A DNA stretch of 14,732 nucleotides from Treponemataceae bacterium (lineage in GTDB: Bacteria; Spirochaetota; Spirochaetia; Treponematales; Treponemataceae), in contig JAILRX010000034.1 in the NCBI GenBank assembly GCA_024697985.1, positions 1-14,732 on the forward strand, written 5' to 3'. This document shows, in pieces, positions 1 through 6,564 of the stretch. The notes beneath the pieces were generated by a model. It was not told the DNA's origin and did no database searches. It saw nothing but the letters and a program-made list of their open reading frames with translations. A program made the position numbers and the translations under genes. The first letter of the stretch is position 1. The number at the start of each line of letters is the position of its first letter.

Positions 1-371
1 TTTGGTATTAAACTTTTCTTTGGCATTTTTGAACGCCTGCCTTGTTTCTGAAACAGAGCTTCTGTACCACCGGTAATATACTTCTTTCGCCATGCACAGA
101 TTGTTCCAGAATTTGTTATTCCAAAAACTAATGCTGTAGCTTGATCTGAAAGATGAAGCTCTTGCTGATAGTTTAACACTTTTAGCTTAAATTCTCCGCT
201 AAAATGTCTAGTTGGTTCAGTAAATTTTTCACCTAGTTTATATTGAGCTACCCATTGTCGAACACAGGTCCTTGCAACGTTGTATTTGTTTGCAATTGTT
301 CCTGTTCCTCCTTCTCCTGCTAAATATGCCTTTACAACTTTTATCTTGAACTCATTTGAGTATTTAGACAT
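1..371 (-). CDS. IS3/IS150-family transposase OrfA, helix-turn-helix protein (partial, 3' end missing)
   Basis: The frame opens with ATG at 371, preceded by a strong AGGAGGTG ribosome site, and is still open at position 1, giving about 123 residues. It begins MSKYSNEFKIKVVKAYLAGE. A first helix-turn-helix (about residues 5-45, ending VRQWVAQYK) is followed by a second related unit (about 57-98, ending CAWRKKYITGG) and then a basic segment (RRSKMPKK). Tandem HTH units of this kind are typical of IS150-group OrfA, which binds the element ends. In this family OrfA is normally joined to the DDE catalytic OrfB by -1 frameshifting, but that part is not visible. Transcription from tyrS would run straight into it in the same direction. 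Confidence 0.8.
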   Translation of the reverse strand, partial: MSKYSNEFKIKVVKAYLAGEGGTGTIANKYNVARTCVRQWVAQYKLGEKFTEPTRHFSGEFKLKVLNYQQELHLSDQATALVFGITNSGTICAWRKKYITGGTEALFQKQGRRSKMPKKSLIP

Positions 372-403
372 AAAAAATGCACCTCCTAAAATTGAACTTT
401 ATT

Positions 404-428
404 TGTCCAACTTTAGGGGTGCACTTCA
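404..428 (-). repeat. Terminal inverted repeat of the IS (one copy visible)
   Basis: A 25-base segment starting TGAAGTGCACCCC on the minus strand lies just outside the transposase gene. The TG terminus and the CCCCTAAAGTTGGACA core resemble IS150-subgroup ends. The partner repeat is outside the window. Confidence 0.6.
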
Positions 429-463
429 CTTAATCACACGGCTTTTATTTTGGCAAAAAACAA

Positions 464-1708
464 TTATTTGAACACGATTCGTGCGAACTTTTTCTTTCCG
501 GCCCGCAAAATCATCTCACCGTCAGAATCAAGATTTGAAGAATTGATCACAGCTTTCGGATCTTTGATCTGAACGTCGTTTACACTAGCTCCGCCCTGTT
601 CAACGAGTCGTCGGATGTCGCTGTTCGAACCGCCAAGTTTAGCTGTGGCAAACAGGTTGATGATTCCAACTCCGTTTTCAATCATTGATTTTTCAAGCTC
701 AACTGTAGGCATGCTTGATTTGTCTCCGCTTCCGCTGAATGCAGCCTTTGCGCCTTCAAGAGCCTTGTCAGCTTCTTCTTTTCCGTGAATTTCTTTGGTA
801 ACTTCGTATGCAAGTCTTTCCTTTGCCTTGTTGATGTCACCGCTGCAGATTTCGTCAATTTCAGAAATTGGCAGGAATGTGAAAAGCAGCATGAACTTTC
901 GAACGTCCTGGTCTGCAACATTTCGCCAGTACTGAAAGAATTCGAATACAGGTGTCATTTCCTTGTCGAGGAAGAGTGCGCCTTTTTCTGTCTTACCCAT
1001 TTTCTTTCCGTCACTTCTTGTGATGAGAGGGAAGGTAAGGCCGAATACCTGATGTTTTTCGTTGAGTTCGGCTGTTCCTCCAAGCTTTCTGTGAATCAAA
1101 TCAACTCCGGCCGTGATGTTTCCCCACTGGTCGTCTCCACCAATCTGGAGGCTGCATCCGTGTCGCTGGTAAAGCATCAAAAAGTCATAAGCCTGCAAAA
1201 GCTGATAATTGAATTCGATGAAAGAAAGTCCTCTTTCAAGTCTCTGTTTATATGCTTCGAAAGTAAGCATCTTGTTTACGCTGAAGCATGAACCAATGTC
1301 GCGCAAAAAGTCGATGTAGTTGAGGTCTGCAAGCCAGAACTTGTTGTTGTCTGAAAATGCGGTTTTTCCGTCGAATCCTACGAATTTATCAAGCTGAGCC
1401 TTGATTCTTTCAACATTTGCATCAATCTGCTCGTAGGTGATCATTTTTCGCATTTCGGTCTTGCCGCTCGGATCTCCGATTCTGGCTGTTCCACCACCGA
1501 TAAGTGCGATACCGTGATGTCCGTATTCCCTTAAATGTCTGAGTGCGAAAAATGGCACCATGTGTCCGATGTGAAGGCTTGGTCCTGTCGGGTCGCATCC
1601 AACATAAAAAGTGATTGGACCTTCATCCATCTTTGCTGAAAGTTTTTCGATATCAGTACACTGAGCGAAAAAACCTCTATCCATTAAAGTCTGTAAAGCC
1701 TGATTCAT
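464..1708 (-). CDS. tyrS: Tyrosyl-tRNA synthetase (TyrRS)
   Basis: Class I aminoacyl-tRNA synthetase that charges tRNA-Tyr with tyrosine in the cytoplasm. At 414 residues it has normal bacterial length. Visible motifs are the nucleotide-binding YVGCDPTGPSLHIGH (HIGH at about 46-49), the tyrosine-pocket segment QIGGDDQWGNI (about 188-198), and the KMSKS equivalent KMGKT (about 236-240). A C-terminal S4-type RNA-binding domain (about 348-414) contains LVEQGGASVNDVQI. The ATG at 1708 follows CAGGAG with good spacing, and a promoter lies just upstream. The leader is too short for a T-box. The gene looks intact. Its 3' flank is interrupted 35 bases after the stop by the insertion sequence, and I see no terminator hairpin in the remaining spacer. 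Confidence 0.97.
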   Translation of the reverse strand: MNQALQTLMDRGFFAQCTDIEKLSAKMDEGPITFYVGCDPTGPSLHIGHMVPFFALRHLREYGHHGIALIGGGTARIGDPSGKTEMRKMITYEQIDANVERIKAQLDKFVGFDGKTAFSDNNKFWLADLNYIDFLRDIGSCFSVNKMLTFEAYKQRLERGLSFIEFNYQLLQAYDFLMLYQRHGCSLQIGGDDQWGNITAGVDLIHRKLGGTAELNEKHQVFGLTFPLITRSDGKKMGKTEKGALFLDKEMTPVFEFFQYWRNVADQDVRKFMLLFTFLPISEIDEICSGDINKAKERLAYEVTKEIHGKEEADKALEGAKAAFSGSGDKSSMPTVELEKSMIENGVGIINLFATAKLGGSNSDIRRLVEQGGASVNDVQIKDPKAVINSSNLDSDGEMILRAGKKKFARIVFK

Positions 1709-1736
1709 TTTATTTATCTCCTGATAGATTTATTTG

Positions 1737-1765
1737 ATTATACAAAATCAGCTGATATTGAGCAA
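1737..1765 (-). promoter_or_regulatory. Promoter of tyrS
   Basis: On the minus strand TTGCTC (1760-1765) is separated by 17 bases from a perfect TATAAT (1737-1742). Transcription would start near 1730, giving a leader of about 22 bases that contains the ribosome site. Confidence 0.7.
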
Positions 1766-1815
1766 GTTGGCGAAAAATCCCAAAAATAAGTAACTTGTCA
1801 TAAATTTCATTATTC

Positions 1816-1845
1816 TTGCAAAAAGCAAGTTTCTGGTGATATAAT
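1816..1845 (+). promoter_or_regulatory. Promoter of the membrane-protein gene pair
   Basis: TTGCAA (1816-1821), an 18-base spacer and a perfect TATAAT (1840-1845) form a housekeeping-type promoter. The expected start near 1852 gives a leader of about 54 bases before the gene at 1906. Confidence 0.65.
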
Positions 1846-1875
1846 TTAAAAGTAAAAAATATTTGGGGCAGATTT

Positions 1876-1905
1876 ATGCCACGAATAAAAATAGGAGAAG
1901 ATTAA
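1876..1905 (+). CDS. Possible nine-residue leader peptide
   Basis: Inside the leader an ATG (1876) preceded by GGGGCA encodes MPRIKIGED, and its TAA stop (1903-1905) directly abuts the ATG of the next gene. The ribosome site of the main gene lies within the small frame, so the two could be translationally coupled. Chance is a real alternative for so short a frame. Confidence 0.25.
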   Translation: MPRIKIGED

Positions 1906-2400
1906 ATGGCTTCAAAAAAATCAGTTGGTACTCTTATCATTACTTTCGCATTGGCAGTCTTGCTGATCGTAATGGGAACTCAGGTACTTAGTTCTTCGGG
2001 AAATGCATCAAGCGGTTTCGGAAAACGACTTTCAGCAGGAATTACAGCAATGATCAATGGTGATGAGATTTCATCTTCTGTTCAGTATCTTTTCAGAGAA
2101 AACAGAAATAATGATTTGGTAAATGCCATAATTATTATCATTGGAATCCTTGAGATTTGTGCTGGTGCACTTGTTCTCATCAACTTTTTCCTTCCAATCA
2201 AATTGCATACAGTAAAAAGCCTTTTGATGTGGATTGTATTCGGATTGTGGTGTCTCGTTATCGCAGTTGTTGATGTATTGGGAAATAACGGTATCCTCGG
2301 TGATGCTTTCAAAAACAGTACACACGTACTTGCATGGCTTAAAGGTTTGTGCATACATCTTATTATTCTTGGTTCTATCCTTGTAGCAAAGAATAATTAA
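1906..2400 (+). CDS. Four-helix integral membrane protein of unknown function
   Basis: I do not recognise this 164-residue protein. It has four likely membrane segments: about residues 8-28 (VGTLIITFALAVLLIVMG), 72-95 (isoleucine-rich), 104-125 and 142-161. A polar loop at about 29-70 includes a KR pair and lies between helices 1 and 2. Helix 1 could act as an uncleaved signal anchor. There is no lipobox or obvious catalytic motif. The start is supported by AGGAGAAG at a suitable distance. The next gene follows after 33 bases on the same strand and encodes a protein of similar size and helix number, so the two are probably co-transcribed and may form one membrane complex or be diverged paralogues. 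Confidence 0.85.
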   Translation: MASKKSVGTLIITFALAVLLIVMGTQVLSSSGNASSGFGKRLSAGITAMINGDEISSSVQYLFRENRNNDLVNAIIIIIGILEICAGALVLINFFLPIKLHTVKSLLMWIVFGLWCLVIAVVDVLGNNGILGDAFKNSTHVLAWLKGLCIHLIILGSILVAKNN

Positions 2401-2433
2401 AAATAAAGGAAATATATTTTTAGGAGAAAAAAA

Positions 2434-2886
2434 ATGGCAAAAAAAAGCAAAGTTTCATTGAACTTTATCTTTTTAATTGGAATGGCTCTCATTATCGTTG
2501 GATTCTGCGTACCATTGTTCTTCGTTAAAATGCCTGGTGGAAACATTAAAGCAGGAAACACAATCGGATTTGATCTTATCAATTTCGACAGAGACTCTAT
2601 GTTTTCTCTTGGTGCATTGTTGATTTTCCTCGGTGGATGTCTTGGCGCAGTAATCGAATTGGTTAGTGCTTGCGTAAAAAAGATTAAGCCTTCTTTGAAA
2701 ATCATCCTTGAGCTCGTATGTGTTGTTGTAAGCATCGTTGGCGGATTGATCATTTTCTTCAAATTCAACGACAATAATCTTACAAAATTCATCGGTAAAG
2801 GTTTCTTCAAGCATGCTTTTGTAGGAATCTACATGATTATCGCAGGTTGGGTTGTAGGTCTTCTTGGCTGTTTCATCAAGAAATAG
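2434..2886 (+). CDS. Second four-helix integral membrane protein of unknown function
   Basis: This 150-residue protein has four predicted membrane segments at about residues 10-31, 57-80, 88-109 and 126-147, separated by short loops, with lysine-rich ends (MAKKSK and FIKK). The segment after helix 1 (VKMPGGNIKAGNTIGFDLINF) is the largest non-membrane part. No enzymatic or transport signature is apparent. Translation starts at an ATG preceded by TTTTTAGGAG. It shares promoter, size and topology with the upstream gene and is followed by a strong terminator, so the two form a bicistronic unit. Function unknown. Confidence 0.85.
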   Translation: MAKKSKVSLNFIFLIGMALIIVGFCVPLFFVKMPGGNIKAGNTIGFDLINFDRDSMFSLGALLIFLGGCLGAVIELVSACVKKIKPSLKIILELVCVVVSIVGGLIIFFKFNDNNLTKFIGKGFFKHAFVGIYMIIAGWVVGLLGCFIKK

Positions 2887-2929
2887 TTTGGATCAAAACT
2901 TAATCGCATAATCAGCGTAAAAAAATAAA

Positions 2930-2969
2930 CCCGATTTCAGTTCGCTTGAATTGAATCGGGCTTTTTTTT
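2930..2969. terminator. Two-way intrinsic terminator between the membrane genes and tRNA-Arg
   Basis: CCCGATT pairs with AATCGGG, extended inward by CAGTTC/GAATTG with one G-U pair and one bulged T around a GCTT loop. On the plus strand it is followed by C and eight T residues. On the minus strand the stem is followed by TTTATTTTTTT, so the same hairpin can also end the tRNA transcript coming the other way. Confidence 0.85.
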
Positions 2970-2986
2970 GCTTTTTGCAATTTTTG

Positions 2987-3060
2987 CGGCCCACACACGA
3001 CTCGAACGTGCCACCTTCTCCTTAGGAGGGAGACGCTCTATCCAGATGAGCTAGTGGACC
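2987..3060 (-). tRNA. tRNA-Arg (anticodon CCU)
   Basis: A full cloverleaf can be drawn on the minus strand. The acceptor stem is GGTCCAC with GTGGGCC (one G-U pair). The D arm is GCTC/GAGC. The anticodon stem TCTCC/GGAGA encloses loop CTCCTAA with anticodon CCT (plus-strand 3024-3026). The T arm is GCACG-TTCGAGT-CGTGT. The discriminator is G and the 3' CCA is not encoded (CAA follows). It reads AGG arginine codons. Confidence 0.95.
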
Positions 3061-3068
3061 ATAGCAAT

Positions 3069-3097
3069 AGACTACTAAAAAAAACGGATGTTTTCAA
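3069..3097 (-). promoter_or_regulatory. Candidate promoter of tRNA-Arg
   Basis: TTGAAA (3092-3097), a 17-base spacer and TAGTCT (3069-3074) on the minus strand end eight bases before the mature tRNA 5' end, which would leave almost no leader. The tRNA could alternatively be co-transcribed with the operon ending at 3117, since I see no convincing terminator between them. Confidence 0.45.
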
Positions 3098-3116
3098 GGG
3101 CGTAGCCTAAAGCTCT

Positions 3117-3842
3117 TTATTCTGACTTGTCCTTTTTAAAATGAAGTTCCTTCATTCCTTCGACTTCTTCGCACACTTTCTGCAGTGAGCAGGTGTTGCA
3201 GTCCATCAAGGATGAACTCATGATGTGGTCGATGGTTTTTGTTATGTCATCGCTTCGTTTTATCAGGGATGCAAGTTTTTCGTAAGGAAAATCCTTGAGG
3301 TTGATGAAGATGACCTTTGCACTCAAAACCTTAGGATCTTTGTGAAGCGAATTGAGCATCAGTGTTCCCACATCGGAAAAACTGATGTTCTTTTGGATTG
3401 CCTCTTTGCTGACTCTTACGCTTTCCCTGTTCTGAAGGGATGAAACGCGCGTCATAAAACCGTCCGGATTTACGTGATAGCGCACGTATTCGAGGTTCTT
3501 GATGGCCTTGTAAAGCTTTTCGCCTTCGCCCATAGAATCTTCGTCTACGCGGCAGAACGTAAGCCTTGCGTAAGGAAGCTCTCCTGAAATTTCAGTTAGA
3601 TCAGTTCCGTAAAGGACAATGCTGTCTTTTTGAATAAAATCAGCATTTGAAGTTACGGCTGTTCCACCAAGGGCTGGAAACTGACTTTCGTTACCACCAA
3701 GTTCAAAGGCCATGTCGGTTCTTAAAACCATGTTTTTTTTGCCCGAATCAGGCCAGAGTGTTTCTTTTATTTCCAATTCCTGACCCTGAAAATCTTTGAG
3801 CAAGTTTTCAAGGTCCAGGATAACGTCGTCGTAGAGTTTCAT
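3117..3842 (-). CDS. Acetyl-CoA synthase (CdhC/AcsB)-like stand-alone domain protein
   Basis: A 241-residue protein resembling the middle part of the acetyl-CoA synthase/CODH beta subunit. VLYGTDLTEISGELPYARL (about 77-94) and GFMTRVSSLQNRESVRVSKE (about 128-147) followed by AIQKNISFSDVGTLML match, from memory, the ACS segment with IRISKQAVEKG...DIGKIL. The family's A-cluster region then begins: DCNTCSLQKVC gives C215, C218 and C224, but the protein ends soon after and lacks the later cysteines that bind nickel in true ACS. It is therefore unlikely to be a complete ACS. It may carry an iron-sulfur cluster or serve as a partner or scaffold. Its ATG overlaps the upstream TAA by one base (TAATG), implying translational coupling, and it is the last gene of the operon. 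Family assignment is fairly secure; role is not known. Confidence 0.75.
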   Translation of the reverse strand: MKLYDDVILDLENLLKDFQGQELEIKETLWPDSGKKNMVLRTDMAFELGGNESQFPALGGTAVTSNADFIQKDSIVLYGTDLTEISGELPYARLTFCRVDEDSMGEGEKLYKAIKNLEYVRYHVNPDGFMTRVSSLQNRESVRVSKEAIQKNISFSDVGTLMLNSLHKDPKVLSAKVIFINLKDFPYEKLASLIKRSDDITKTIDHIMSSSLMDCNTCSLQKVCEEVEGMKELHFKKDKSE

Positions 3843-4066
3843 TACAGGTGCTGGTCTCTCTTGATTTTGTCGTAATGCTTGATGAAAATCGGTTCAAGAG
3901 CTGATGTAAGTTTCATATCCAGATTGAAAATATAAATTCCAAAGGTCATTCCAAAAAGGATGATGAAGGCTCCGACCAAAGTCAAAAGAATTCCTGCCCA
4001 GACAGGAAGTCCCATTCCGATAAATAAAACCCAAGTTAAAACAATTAAAGCTGTTCCAATAACCAT
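3842..4066 (-). CDS. Small two-helix membrane protein of the operon (74 aa)
   Basis: The likely start is ATG 4066, preceded by AGGAG with ideal spacing. An in-frame upstream ATG at 4135 lies inside the activator gene and lacks such a site. The product has two hydrophobic segments, about residues 2-18 and 22-47, joined by a short GLP turn. A C-terminal tail is rich in charge (KHYDKIKRDQHL). It begins 22 bases after the activator stop, and its own stop overlaps the start of the ACS-like gene. That position suggests a membrane anchor or accessory subunit for the surrounding iron-sulfur proteins, but no known family is recognised. Confidence 0.75.
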   Translation of the reverse strand: MVIGTALIVLTWVLFIGMGLPVWAGILLTLVGAFIILFGMTFGIYIFNLDMKLTSALEPIFIKHYDKIKRDQHL

Positions 4067-4088
4067 ATTTAATCTCCTGAATTCAACA

Positions 4089-4880
4089 TCAATCTCTGTA
4101 CTTTTTGCGTGCAAATTCGGCTGCACCCAAAGCACCCATCAACTGCGGGTCGATCGGAAGGTCGATGACCTTGAGGTTCAAGACTCTCTCGATTGCTTCT
4201 TTCAAGCCGGCGTTCTTTGCACATCCGCCTGTAAGCGTGATTTTATCAACGGCACCTGCTTTTTTAGCCATAACGAAGCATCGTTTTGCAACTGAAAGTT
4301 CGATTCCGGCAGCAATTTCGTCCATCGGTTTTCCTTCACCGACAAGGGAAATTACTTCTGATTCTGCGAATACCGTGCACTGTGCGGTAATCGGAATTAC
4401 GTTTTTAGCCTGAAGTGAAAGCCTTGAAAAATCGGACAAATCCATTTCGAAGGCTCTGGCCATTGCCTCAAAGAACCGGCCTGTTCCTGCTGCACATTTA
4501 TCGTTCATGGCAAAGTTAAGGACTGTTCCGTCCTCGTCGATTGCGATACCCTTGACGTCCTGTCCACCAATATCGATGATGGCCTTTACGCTCGGGTCTG
4601 CAACGTGAACGCCCATTGCGTGGCAGCTGATTTCTGAAATGTTTTCATCAGCAAATGGAACCTTGTTTCGTCCGTATCCGGTTCCAACCATGTAGGCAAT
4701 GTCTTCCTGGCTTTTAAGGTCTGGAACCTGTTCGATTGCCTGCTTGATAGATTCTTCGCAGCTCAAAACAGCATTGATTCGGCTTCTTAAAGTGACGTTG
4801 GCAACCATCTTTCCGTTTTCATCGATGATTACACATTTAGTATAGGTACTTCCTGAATCACATCCTGCAAAATATTTCAT
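4089..4880 (-). CDS. HgdC-type ATP-dependent activator of 2-hydroxyacyl-CoA dehydratase (BcrAD/BadFG ASKHA family)
   Basis: These homodimeric activators hold one [4Fe-4S] cluster between subunits and use ATP to push single low-potential electrons into dehydratase or reductase partners. At 263 residues it has the usual length. The ASKHA phosphate-binding segment is AGCDSGSTYTK (about 5-15). GTGYGRN (about 66-72) and IIDIGGQDVK (101-110) are typical. The cluster cysteines are C129 in NDKCAAGTGRFFE and C168 in TAQCTVFAESEV, near the positions known from HgdC. TLTGGCAKN (about 215-223) is the second nucleotide motif. The start is supported by AAGGAGAC. It follows the 520-residue dehydratase-like gene after a 121-base gap rich in hairpins, so its expression may be tuned separately. 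A close relative could instead activate a double-cubane-cluster protein. Confidence 0.92.
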   Translation of the reverse strand: MKYFAGCDSGSTYTKCVIIDENGKMVANVTLRSRINAVLSCEESIKQAIEQVPDLKSQEDIAYMVGTGYGRNKVPFADENISEISCHAMGVHVADPSVKAIIDIGGQDVKGIAIDEDGTVLNFAMNDKCAAGTGRFFEAMARAFEMDLSDFSRLSLQAKNVIPITAQCTVFAESEVISLVGEGKPMDEIAAGIELSVAKRCFVMAKKAGAVDKITLTGGCAKNAGLKEAIERVLNLKVIDLPIDPQLMGALGAAEFARKKYRD

Positions 4881-4901
4881 AAATTTTATGTCTCCTTAAA
4901 C

Positions 4902-4917
4902 GCGGCATGGAAGCCGC
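4902..4917. repeat. Hairpin 1 in the operon's internal gap
   Basis: GCGGC and GCCGC pair around CATGGA. The plus-strand core GGCATGGAAGCC differs by one base from the core of the hairpin at 4971-4996. It lies just upstream of the activator's ribosome site. Confidence 0.6.
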
Positions 4918-4941
4918 CTATTTTTGCTACAATAAAAGCTG

Positions 4942-4965
4942 CGAGTTTCAACTTGTTGAAACTCG
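4942..4965. repeat. Hairpin 2 in the operon's internal gap
   Basis: A perfect 11-base inverted repeat, CGAGTTTCAAC and GTTGAAACTCG, has only two bases between its arms. In RNA the loop would open to four or more. No T tract follows on either strand, so it is not a standard terminator. Confidence 0.7.
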
Positions 4966-4970
4966 TCATT

Positions 4971-4996
4971 AAAATTTGGCATGGATGCCAAATTTT
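4971..4996. repeat. Hairpin 3 in the operon's internal gap
   Basis: A perfect 12-base inverted repeat, AAAATTTGGCAT and ATGCCAAATTTT, with two bases between, lies five bases after the TAA of the upstream gene. The minus-strand arm ends in TTTT, so it could act as a weak attenuator or as a barrier protecting the mRNA 3' end. Its core GGCATGGATGCC nearly repeats hairpin 1. Confidence 0.7.
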
Positions 4997-5001
4997 GATA
5001 T

Positions 5002-6564
5002 TTACCATGATTTTTCATCCGGAAGAATTTCCAGTGTCGGATCGACAGGTTCTTCCTGCATGATTGTCCTCATGTATTTGTTAATCTGGTCTCGGACGCC
5101 CTGTCGTGAAATTACACGCGGGTCAAAAAGGTCGTGCTGAACCCAGATAAGTTTTATTCCCTTTTCGCGGGCTTTCTGTTCGAAAAGTCCGTGCATACCG
5201 TCCAAAGCCTTACAGCTGATGTGTTCCCAAAGAATTACCATATCGGCATTGAACTCTTCGGTGAATTCCCAAAGCTCGTCGAGCAATACCTTGTAACCAC
5301 CGTGGGTTCTGTTTCGCATGATCATGTTTTCTGTAAGCCATGCCATATCGTAAATTGCCTTTTCTCGGTTTTCAGGTGTATCGGTTTCTGCAAGAACTCG
5401 TGTAGAAACCATAGAAAGCATATCAGTAAGAGGGTAGATTCCCCAGCAGTTCTGAAGCCAGAGCAAAAAGTCAAAATAGAAGTGTGACTGTACACCCCAG
5501 ATTATGGCTCTGTGTCGGCATTCTTTTGTAGGTCTGAGCTGTTTTTTGTATGCTTCCTGAGCAAGCTGTGTGATCTTTCGGTCTGCTTCTACGAAGGCCG
5601 GAATTTTTCCACAGATTGCCATGTAGTTTGTTTCAGTGTAAAGGGCAAGGTTTGAACCAAAAACCTGAGGATAGTCGGTTTTGTTCATATCAAGCCATTC
5701 CTGTCTGTGTCTTGTCGATTCGTTTACACGAGCAGCACATTCGAAATAGAATTTCCAGTCCCATTTGTGTCCTGTGTTCTTTTCGATAAATGCGATACAG
5801 TTCCTGATTTCCTGAGCTGCATATTCCTGAACATCGTCTTCGCGGTGTCGTAAAGGGGCTGCAAGCTGGAAGCAAGGAATTCCGTCTTCGAGTTCGAGTC
5901 GTTTTGAAATGACACCGTTTCCCATCAAGGAACCGTCGCAGGTCGTATTGCACTGAACGGCACATTTTCCCATGATCGGAAGGTCGTCATCAATTGAAGC
6001 ACCTGCTTCTGCTTCCGGCATCGGGCAGACATCGGCAGCAAGTCCGAATTCCTGTGCAACGTCGATGTAGTGGCAGGCAGCCATCTGGTTAAGAAGTACG
6101 CTGACGTAAATTGAAGGAGTTTCTCGGCTCAAGCATTTCAAGTTCGGGAATCCCATCATGAAGGTTGTCATTTCGTTTTCATCAACCAAAACGATCTTGT
6201 CGTTGAGTTTTTTGTTGTTTCCGATTCGTCTGTCAGCCTTGAAGATGTTGTCCAAAAGCTTGCAGACATCGTCCATGATAAGGTCCAATTCTGTGTGGCA
6301 GATTCTTAGATATGGTCCTCGAAGGCCGACTGTGTGTCGGTCCAGCATCATTGGAGCTGCAAGGAAGTTTGCCATCCATCGGTAGCGGAACATGGCCTTA
6401 ATGTTTCTTGGCTTGATGATGAATTTTCCCATCATTACAAGAACCTTAAGCCAGCACGAATAGTCGTAAAGGGTGTCTTTCAAGCCCTTCCATTCTCGTC
6501 TTTTTCTGACTTTTCCAGTTGTATAGAGGTTTCCAAGGTTTTTACCACCAAATTCTTTGCCCAT
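5002..6564 (-). CDS. 2-hydroxyacyl-CoA dehydratase (HgdA/BcrB)-like iron-sulfur subunit
   Basis: A 520-residue member of the superfamily containing 2-hydroxyglutaryl-CoA dehydratase, benzoyl-CoA reductase and double-cubane-cluster proteins. It contains 16 cysteines. The most cluster-like are C180 (AADVCPMPEAEAG), C201/C205/C209 (GKCAVQCNTTCDG) and C451 (EHISCKALDG). The last lies in the C-terminal Rossmann-like half that normally ends with an IQHDLFDPR-like strand (here WVQHDLFDPR). A basic N-terminal extension (about residues 1-60) is longer than I expect for HgdA or HgdB. Its ATG overlaps the stop of the partner gene by one base, and GGAGGAAAC precedes it. It is probably the large subunit of a heterodimer with that partner, receiving electrons from the activator. 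The substrate cannot be read from the sequence; exact subfamily uncertain. Confidence 0.8.
   Translation of the reverse strand: MGKEFGGKNLGNLYTTGKVRKRREWKGLKDTLYDYSCWLKVLVMMGKFIIKPRNIKAMFRYRWMANFLAAPMMLDRHTVGLRGPYLRICHTELDLIMDDVCKLLDNIFKADRRIGNNKKLNDKIVLVDENEMTTFMMGFPNLKCLSRETPSIYVSVLLNQMAACHYIDVAQEFGLAADVCPMPEAEAGASIDDDLPIMGKCAVQCNTTCDGSLMGNGVISKRLELEDGIPCFQLAAPLRHREDDVQEYAAQEIRNCIAFIEKNTGHKWDWKFYFECAARVNESTRHRQEWLDMNKTDYPQVFGSNLALYTETNYMAICGKIPAFVEADRKITQLAQEAYKKQLRPTKECRHRAIIWGVQSHFYFDFLLWLQNCWGIYPLTDMLSMVSTRVLAETDTPENREKAIYDMAWLTENMIMRNRTHGGYKVLLDELWEFTEEFNADMVILWEHISCKALDGMHGLFEQKAREKGIKLIWVQHDLFDPRVISRQGVRDQINKYMRTIMQEEPVDPTLEILPDEKSW

Larger units (their letters stand above)
1..428 (-). 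mobile_element. Left end of an IS3-family (IS150-like) insertion sequence, truncated by the window edge
   Basis: Read on the minus strand, the element begins at 428 with TGAAGTGCACCCC followed by TAAAGTTGGACA (404-428). This has the TG start and the general look of IS150-group terminal repeats as I recall them. Its transposase gene begins 57 bases further in. The other end, orfB and the second terminal repeat lie outside the window, so the target duplication cannot be confirmed. Adjacent host sequence starts at 429 (CTTAATC). The boundary is inferred from one end only. Confidence 0.75.

Noticed and set aside
280..471. Short plus-strand frame across the IS end
   Set aside because: It is antisense to the transposase start and crosses the IS boundary, so it is a chance frame.
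785..1291. Long open frame antisense to tyrS
   Set aside because: It lies wholly inside tyrS on the other strand, has no ribosome site or recognisable domain, and its length follows from tyrS codon usage.
1709..1760. T-box riboswitch for tyrS
   Set aside because: The promoter lies so close that the leader is only about 22 bases, too short for a T-box.
3842..4135. A 97-residue version of the small membrane protein
   Set aside because: The extra 23 residues overlap the activator gene and lack a ribosome site; ATG 4066 with AGGAG is better.
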